10,564 nt of DNA from Bacillota bacterium (GTDB lineage: Bacteria; Bacillota; Bacilli; Bacillales; Cytobacillaceae). The first letter of the stretch is position 1. The number at the start of each line of letters is the position of its first letter. Positions 5,981 to 10,564 of this stretch are shown piece by piece. The translations under genes and the position numbers were made by a program. The notes beneath the pieces were generated by a model. That model did not search any database, had not been told where the DNA came from, and was given only the letters and a program-made list of their open reading frames with translations. The DNA lies in NCBI GenBank assembly GCA_023387295.1, contig JAEWIG010000309.1:1-10564 (forward strand), read 5' to 3'.

Positions 5981-6499
5981 ATGACGAATGAACTCGAATC
6001 ATTATTGCGCTCGATTTTAAAAGATGAGCTGAAGCCATTGCATGATGGGCAGACAAGACTTGAGGGTAAATTTGAAAAGCTTGAGGAAGGACAAGTTAGA
6101 CTTGAAGGTAAAGTTGATAACCTTGAAGAAGGGCAAGTCAGACTCGAAGGCAGAGTTGGAAAGCTTGAAGAAGGGCAAGCTAGACTCGAAGGTAAAGTTG
6201 GAAAGCTCGAAGAAGGGCAAGCTAGACTTGAAGGCAAAGTTGAAAAGCTCGAAGAAGGGCAAGCTAAACTTGAAGGTAGGATTGACAAGTTAGAAGATGG
6301 ACAAACCCGACTTGAAAGTGGACAGAAAGAGCTTGAAAGTGGTTTTTTGCGGCTTGAAGGTGGACAGAAGAGGCTTGAGGAGAGACAACAGAACCTTGAA
6401 ATCGCACAGAAAGAAGCAACCAAAGAAATTACTCATCTTCAAGATGATGTGAAAGAATTAACATCTCATTTAAAACACCATACAAGTCTTCTTACATAG
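5981..6499 (+). CDS. Repetitive coiled-coil protein of unknown function
   Basis: A 172-residue, very hydrophilic, entirely helical protein with no signal or membrane segment. After a short head (MTNELESLLRSILKDELK), residues 19-116 are seven tandem 14-residue units of the type KLEEGQxRLEGKV(D/G/E), followed by degenerate copies (ELESGFLRLEGGQK, RLEERQQNLEIAQK) and a non-repeated tail ending SHLKHHTSLLT. Leu recurs every seven residues, with Gln and Val/Ile alternating at the partner core position: a long parallel coiled coil. Similar repeat proteins are common in Bacillus genomes without known function. The ATG is chosen because a perfect AAGGAGGTGA ends 5 bases before it; the frame is open from a GTG at 5927, but that lacks a ribosome site. 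It is the only plus-strand gene in the window and separates flgL from yviE. The frame continues in coding style beyond its TAG. Confidence 0.85.
   Translation: MTNELESLLRSILKDELKPLHDGQTRLEGKFEKLEEGQVRLEGKVDNLEEGQVRLEGRVGKLEEGQARLEGKVGKLEEGQARLEGKVEKLEEGQAKLEGRIDKLEDGQTRLESGQKELESGFLRLEGGQKRLEERQQNLEIAQKEATKEITHLQDDVKELTSHLKHHTSLLT
6035..6328 (+). repeat. Seven tandem 42-base repeats within the coiled-coil gene
   Basis: Consecutive 42-base units start at 6035, 6077, 6119, 6161, 6203, 6245 and 6287, each encoding 14 residues around the core LEEGQxRLEGKV. The units at 6161 and 6203 differ at only about four of 42 positions, whereas the outer units are more diverged. This suggests recent duplication or conversion in the middle. 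The copy number may vary between strains. Confidence 0.9.
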
Positions 6500-6640
6500 A
6501 ATTTCACAAATATTAGGATAGACATGAGTGCAACAACAAGCGACATCCGTTCAGATGTCGATCTTCTCTTTTCTGAAGTAGAAGCTGTGAAAAGAAAGAC
6601 AAACAAACTTGAGAAAATAGTGACAAAATCATCCACTTAG
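6500..6640 (+). pseudogene. In-frame coiled-coil continuation past the TAG stop
   Basis: Immediately after the TAG at 6497-6499 the same frame stays open for 46 codons plus a stop (TAG 6638-6640). It encodes NFTNIRID then MSATTSDIRSDVDLLFSEVE and AVKRKTNKLEKIVTKSST. The second half has heptad spacing and a charged composition like the gene before it. It may be the detached C-terminus of a longer protein split by one nonsense change. It could also be a separate 38-residue gene starting at ATG 6524, with AGGA five bases before the gap to the ATG as a weak ribosome site. A 38-codon frame alone could arise by chance; the shared frame and composition argue against that. Confidence 0.5.
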
Positions 6641-6672
6641 AAATCCTCTTTCAAAGTAATTACATCTCCCAC

Positions 6673-6729
6673 AAAAAATAATTAGCACCCTAAACGGGAA
6701 GTTAATTCCTTCGTTTTTGGGTGCTAATT
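6673..6729 (-). terminator. Rho-independent terminator after flgL, possibly bidirectional
   Basis: On the minus strand an 11-bp perfect stem AATTAGCACCC/GGGTGCTAATT encloses a further AAACG/CGTTT and GGAA/TTCC stem and is followed by ATTATTTTTTG. It closes the flgN-flgK-flgL transcript 8 bases past the flgL stop. In the plus direction the stem is followed by TTAGTATTTTAT, so it may also stop the convergent coiled-coil gene. Confidence 0.9.
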
Positions 6730-6736
6730 TAGTATT

Positions 6737-7960
6737 TTATCGCAGGTAATCCATTAATGTCGGTTGGATAATTCTAGCACCTGCTGCTAATGAAGCACGG
6801 TGAAGACTTTCCTGTGTTTTCAAATCAACAATGACTCTTTCAAAATCAATATCTTCGTTATCTGACATTGTTTTGTTCGCGATTACCTCTTGTTGAAGAA
6901 GACGGTTTTCGACCATTTCCATTCGATTGACTTGCGCACCAAGTTCAGCTCTTGTAGCGACAATATCGTCTAAAAATCCACCAATAAGGTCAATTGCTTT
7001 AGTAATTTCAGCAGATTCAGCCGTTGGATCATTTAGAAGCTTCTTAACAGATTCTAGGCCTGTAAATAGCTCTACTGAAAAAGCCTTTGACGATTTCGTG
7101 TTGATCGGTATCGTAACACCTTTCATAATCTCAATCTTGACATTTTGGTCATTAGTAGAAGCGGCCGTCGTTTTCGAGATTACAAGATTGTTCGAATCCT
7201 CAAGCTTCTTCGACATTTCCTTAAGTTCTCCATTAAGTTCAGGAAAGGTTTCTAATCTTGTATGAGTAATCGTACCATCATTTTCAATCTTAATACCCTC
7301 TGTTGGTTTAGGGAACTTTTCAGGTCCCTTACTTGCATCATTAGGGTCATAATCTGGATTATCAAACTCAACAATTGGCTTAACAACAAACGAGCCAATT
7401 GTAGCATCGTACTTGAAGGTTTGCCCTTTATAGCCAATTGCATAATCTTCCAGTTTAAAGTCGGTTGGCGGTGTATTTACGTTATTAATAAATTCATTTA
7501 CATCTAAATTCACATCACCTAAGTTAATCGGAGGATTGGTTGTATCTGTTCCATTAAAGATGTAATTGTCGCCAATCTTCGTATTAGCCAGTGCCACGAT
7601 ATGCTCTTGTAATCTCTCAATTTCTTTTGAGATATTCTTCCGTTCTTCTTCTCCATAGCTGTCGTTTGATGCTTGAACAGCTAGTTCACGAATACGTTGA
7701 AGTACTGAACCAGCTTCATCTAATGCCGCGTCAGAGTTTTCCATCCAGTTGAAGCCTTCGTTTAAGTTACGTTGGAATTGTTTCACTTCGATAACCTCTG
7801 TTCGGTAGCGCATACCTTTCATTGCAACAACAGGATCATCAGAGGGTCTATTAATTTTCTTTCCAGAGTTGATTTGGTCCATTATTTTTGAATAGCGACC
7901 ATAGTTTTGATTAATATATTTCAGGTTGCCGTTTGTCAGCATTGATTGTGTAACACGCAT
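6737..7960 (-). CDS. flgL: Flagellar hook-filament junction protein FlgL (HAP3)
   Basis: A 407-residue FlgL, which joins the FlgK ring to the first flagellin subunits. The N-terminus MRVTQSMLTNGNLKYINQN, the segment INRPSDDPVVAMKGMRYR and VLQRIRELAVQASND are typical flagellin-like D0/D1 motifs. The C-terminus has ATRAELGAQVNRMEMVENRL, then the family ending RASLAAGARIIQPTLMDYLR. B. subtilis FlgL has 298 residues; the extra roughly 110 lie in the middle (about 140-285, starting TDTTNPPINLGD). The ATG at 7960 is preferred over an in-frame GTG at 7969: AGGTGA sits five bases before the ATG, and MRVTQ is the conserved start. The flgK stop overlaps the upstream purine-rich region, so the two genes are coupled. 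A terminator follows directly. Confidence 0.97.
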   Translation of the reverse strand: MRVTQSMLTNGNLKYINQNYGRYSKIMDQINSGKKINRPSDDPVVAMKGMRYRTEVIEVKQFQRNLNEGFNWMENSDAALDEAGSVLQRIRELAVQASNDSYGEEERKNISKEIERLQEHIVALANTKIGDNYIFNGTDTTNPPINLGDVNLDVNEFINNVNTPPTDFKLEDYAIGYKGQTFKYDATIGSFVVKPIVEFDNPDYDPNDASKGPEKFPKPTEGIKIENDGTITHTRLETFPELNGELKEMSKKLEDSNNLVISKTTAASTNDQNVKIEIMKGVTIPINTKSSKAFSVELFTGLESVKKLLNDPTAESAEITKAIDLIGGFLDDIVATRAELGAQVNRMEMVENRLLQQEVIANKTMSDNEDIDFERVIVDLKTQESLHRASLAAGARIIQPTLMDYLR

Positions 7961-7975
7961 TTCGTTCACCTACTC

Positions 7976-9976
7976 CTATCTACCGACTACGCCCATGCCA
8001 TTAATAATCTTATCTAGCATTTCGTCAATCATTGTTATATTTCTTGCAGAGGCATTGTACGCATGCTGGAATTTCACCATGTTTGTCATTTCTTCATCAA
8101 GTGAAACATTGCTAATTGACATTCTACGGAATTCAACAGAATCCTGCATAATAGTAGCCGTATCTTCCATTCGAAGAGCTTCAGATGTGTTATCTCCAAG
8201 TTTTCCAATTACACCTTGATAGAAGGAGTGGACATTCGTTAAGTTTCCACCATAGCTGAGTAGAGCATCTTTTACTTCAGCAAGCTTCAAGGCATTCGAA
8301 CCATTACCGATGAATGCTTCGTCTTTTGAGGACATTCCAGTAGCAGAGAAAGTGGTTGTCCAGATATCTCCACCTCCACTAGCTGGATTTGTCACGCTGG
8401 AAATATCAAGCTTTACACCGATTATAGTTTGCGGACCTTCGTCAGGATTAAATGTCCCAGTTTTAGGAGCCCCTAGCACAACACCATCTTTGTCCTTTGC
8501 TGTCATCGTATATTCCCACTGACCGCTGGTAAATTTAAGGCTTACTTCAATATTTTCTGCGTTTTCCCAACCAGTAGGAGCATTTTTTTTGTCATAAATT
8601 CCCGTGAATACTGGATTACCTACTGTATCCTTATTCACAGTTGAGGTACGGTCAAACGTCCCAGCCAAGACATTCCCCTCAGCCGCAGCCGCAATATTCT
8701 GGACATCCTCAATGATTTCACTAGACACTTTAATTTTCCCTGCAATTCCTTTGAAGTTCGTGTCTGTTGCATCTGGTAAATCGAAGAAATTTTGAGCTTT
8801 ATTTTCTCCATCACGAATTTCATTTAGACTCCAGCCTGCACTATGAACATTATTAAAATGCGTTGCGAATGTGTACACCATTTGATCTAGGTCAGCAAGC
8901 ATATCATTAAATGATCCTTTAAGTTTGTCACCGTCTTTATACCCGTAGCCGTCAATAAAGCTTTTCAGTCGTCCATTTGAATTAAAGGCAGTAACGCTAT
9001 CTAGCTCATATCGAACTGCTGCTGTATTGGTATCCGCTTCTGTATTTGTATTAACACCTTTAAAGCCCGTACCATTTTCATTTAGCTCAAAGAACTTAAT
9101 TCCCGTAACCGGACTGTCTAATTCTTGGCGATTTTCATACTGGATATGGACACCAATTGCTGTGTTTGATTCTGAATCAATCAGCTTTATTTGTCTGCCG
9201 TTTTTATCTTTTAACACATCACCTTGTGGGGTTGTAACGAAAATATCAACCTGTCCCTCTGCTTCTGAGGATGCCATCCCACCGCTTGGTTTTCTTTCAA
9301 CACGAATATTCATGATACCTGAGAGCTCGTCAATTAATTTATCACGTTGATCATAAAGATCATTTGGTAAATAACCATGCGGCTCAATCGAACCGATTTG
9401 CTTATTAATTTGATTGATTTGTCTTAAAAGGGAGTTAGCGTTCTGTTGTGTTACATCAATTTCATTTCGATAATCTTTCTGAACAGCCTGAAGTGAATTA
9501 TATGTGTAGTTAAAGGTGTTTGCTAAAGCAATCCCACGTTCACGAACAACCCGTCTTGCTCCGTCATTTTGCGGTTGAACAGATAAGTCCTGAAGAGCAT
9601 TCCAAAACTGATCCATCGTATTCGCAAGCCCCGCATCAGTTGGCTCATTCATAATGTCTTCTACTTGAGTAAGAATCTCTGATTTAGCTTGCCAGTATCC
9701 TAGTTTGCTACTCTCTGACCGGTACTGTGTATCTACGAAACTATCGCGAATTCTTTGAATACTCTTTGCCATAACCCCTGTGCCAAGTTGACCAGGAATT
9801 TGTGGTCGATTAATACCTGGTGTTGGGAATGGGTTCGTTTGGGCAAAATTCACACGTTGTCGTGTATAGCCAGTTGTATTCACATTTGAAATGTTATGAC
9901 CCGTAACATATAGGGCTGACTGCTGGGTTTGCATCCCGCGCTTTGCAACCTCTAAACCATGAAATGTTGAAATCAT
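7976..9976 (-). CDS. flgK: Flagellar hook-associated protein FlgK (HAP1)
   Basis: A 666-residue FlgK, the first junction protein laid on the completed hook. The N-terminal rod/hook signature is complete: SALYVTGHNISNVNTTGYTR (20-39), preceded by FHGLEVAKRGM. Other FlgK marks are FWNALQDLSVQPQNDGARRVVRER (about 124-147) and LYDQRDKLIDELSGI (207-221). The C-terminal D0 helix is ISNVSLDEEMTNMVKFQHAY then NASARNITMIDEMLDKII (621-659). B. subtilis FlgK has 507 residues; here a beta-rich, Thr/Gly-rich segment at about 437-547 accounts for much of the surplus and is probably a surface domain of the D2/D3 kind. GGAGG lies nine bases before the ATG, 15 bases after the flgN stop. It is exported with FlgN as its likely chaperone. 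Confidence 0.98.
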   Translation of the reverse strand: MISTFHGLEVAKRGMQTQQSALYVTGHNISNVNTTGYTRQRVNFAQTNPFPTPGINRPQIPGQLGTGVMAKSIQRIRDSFVDTQYRSESSKLGYWQAKSEILTQVEDIMNEPTDAGLANTMDQFWNALQDLSVQPQNDGARRVVRERGIALANTFNYTYNSLQAVQKDYRNEIDVTQQNANSLLRQINQINKQIGSIEPHGYLPNDLYDQRDKLIDELSGIMNIRVERKPSGGMASSEAEGQVDIFVTTPQGDVLKDKNGRQIKLIDSESNTAIGVHIQYENRQELDSPVTGIKFFELNENGTGFKGVNTNTEADTNTAAVRYELDSVTAFNSNGRLKSFIDGYGYKDGDKLKGSFNDMLADLDQMVYTFATHFNNVHSAGWSLNEIRDGENKAQNFFDLPDATDTNFKGIAGKIKVSSEIIEDVQNIAAAAEGNVLAGTFDRTSTVNKDTVGNPVFTGIYDKKNAPTGWENAENIEVSLKFTSGQWEYTMTAKDKDGVVLGAPKTGTFNPDEGPQTIIGVKLDISSVTNPASGGGDIWTTTFSATGMSSKDEAFIGNGSNALKLAEVKDALLSYGGNLTNVHSFYQGVIGKLGDNTSEALRMEDTATIMQDSVEFRRMSISNVSLDEEMTNMVKFQHAYNASARNITMIDEMLDKIINGMGVVGR

Positions 9977-9991
9977 TCTTTGTAACCTCCG

Positions 9992-10543
9992 TTAAGCTTT
10001 TGAATCAAATATAGAAAGTGATCCTTTTTGTTCCTCTTGTTCTGTTGGATGGTAGTTAAAGGAGTCTATATCTGGCATGATTAAGTCCATTGTGATATTA
10101 AGAATATGTAATGATTGTTGGAGCAAATCTTGATTGAGAAGATTGCGATGCTGTAAATCGAACACCCGTTGTTCAAGAGCTTCCTTTAGCTGTAGCAGCC
10201 CTTCTTTCTTATTCTCCGGGGCACTTTCAATCACTTCAGCTAATGACGGATTCACATTCTCTATCCCTTGCTCTTCAAAATGAAGAGAGCTAAGCTTGGT
10301 AATCTCCGCCTGTATGTTTTGACTTTGTAAAATGTATTTGTTTTCTAGTTTTAAAATTGTCTGTAGAGTTTCTATCTCATTTTGAATGATTGAGTCCGTT
10401 TTCTCTAAAGCTACATTTAATAATTCTTCTTGTATATCGATTAGCTTTTCTAAACGGTGCATCAGCGTCTCTAGTATGGATTGGTTATTGTCCAAAATGT
10501 TTTTGGAAGAATGGATTGAAGTTGTGCTTCCTTTAAGAGACAT
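9992..10543 (-). CDS. flgN: Flagellar export chaperone FlgN (YvyG-like)
   Basis: A 183-residue helical cytoplasmic protein directly upstream of flgK, the position of B. subtilis yvyG/flgN. Residues 20-95 form long amphipathic helices (SILETLMHRLEKLIDIQEEL, ALEKTDSIIQNEIETLQTIL). A second helical part, about 108-155, includes ENKKEGLLQLKEALEQRV and LNQDLLQQSLHIL, and the tail is polar. This is the FlgN pattern; FlgN binds FlgK and FlgL and delivers them to the export gate. Sequence conservation in this family is low, so the call leans on position and helical design. It is somewhat longer than B. subtilis YvyG (about 160 residues). AGGAGG lies ten bases before the ATG, at the window edge; flgM would be expected further upstream. 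Confidence 0.88.
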   Translation of the reverse strand: MSLKGSTTSIHSSKNILDNNQSILETLMHRLEKLIDIQEELLNVALEKTDSIIQNEIETLQTILKLENKYILQSQNIQAEITKLSSLHFEEQGIENVNPSLAEVIESAPENKKEGLLQLKEALEQRVFDLQHRNLLNQDLLQQSLHILNITMDLIMPDIDSFNYHPTEQEEQKGSLSIFDSKA

Positions 10544-10564
10544 TTTAGTGAATCCTCCTAAAAC

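Noticed and set aside
6035..6328. Tandem repeats considered as a CRISPR-like array
   Set aside because: The units are contiguous without spacers and keep a reading frame, so they are protein-coding repeats.
5863..6423. Long open frame on the minus strand across the coiled-coil gene, rich in Ser, Pro and Cys
   Set aside because: It is antisense to the tandem repeats, has repetitive low-complexity content produced by the 42-base units and lacks a ribosome site; the plus-strand frame has a perfect one.

Overview
The window is a low-GC, Firmicute-type stretch of a flagellar late-gene region, most likely from a Bacillaceae bacterium. Three things point there: strong AGGAGG-type ribosome binding sites with occasional GTG/TTG starts, the order flgN-flgK-flgL-(yviE)-fliW-csrA-hag familiar from Bacillus subtilis, and a consensus sigma-D promoter in front of the flagellin gene. 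Almost everything is on the minus strand, so transcription runs from the right edge to the left.

Right part (10543 down to 6737): flgN (export chaperone), flgK and flgL (hook-filament junction proteins), tightly spaced and closed by a strong hairpin terminator at 6673-6729. FlgK and FlgL are both clearly longer than their B. subtilis counterparts, with the extra sequence in the middle.

Middle (6640 down to 4194): a plus-strand gene for a repetitive coiled-coil protein sits where B. subtilis runs straight from flgL into yviE. Its frame continues for 47 codons beyond a single TAG stop with coiled-coil-like sequence. Beyond it come yviE (DUF6470), fliW and csrA on the minus strand, ending in a second clear terminator.

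Left-middle (4181 down to 2445): hag, with a sigma-D promoter (CTAAA-N16-CCGATAT), a long 5' hairpin, a small hairpin presenting GGA in its loop, and a GGA-containing Shine-Dalgarno. This is the layout expected for CsrA repression of hag. FliW, CsrA and flagellin form the known partner-switching loop: secreted flagellin frees FliW, FliW sequesters CsrA, and hag is translated. Flagellin is 515 residues with a large variable centre containing two related modules.

Left end (2420 down to 16): instead of flaG-fliD-fliS-fliT directly after hag, there is a 70-residue unknown protein, a four-helix membrane protein with a potassium-channel-like pore whose filter reads TFGSNN instead of TVGYGD, two small helical proteins of unknown function, and a FlaG-like protein, closed by a terminator at 16-48. 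The channel-like gene and its two small followers are the least familiar part of the window.

No tRNA, rRNA, insertion sequence, CRISPR array or replication origin was seen. The window looks like an ordinary motility locus with two accessory insertions.
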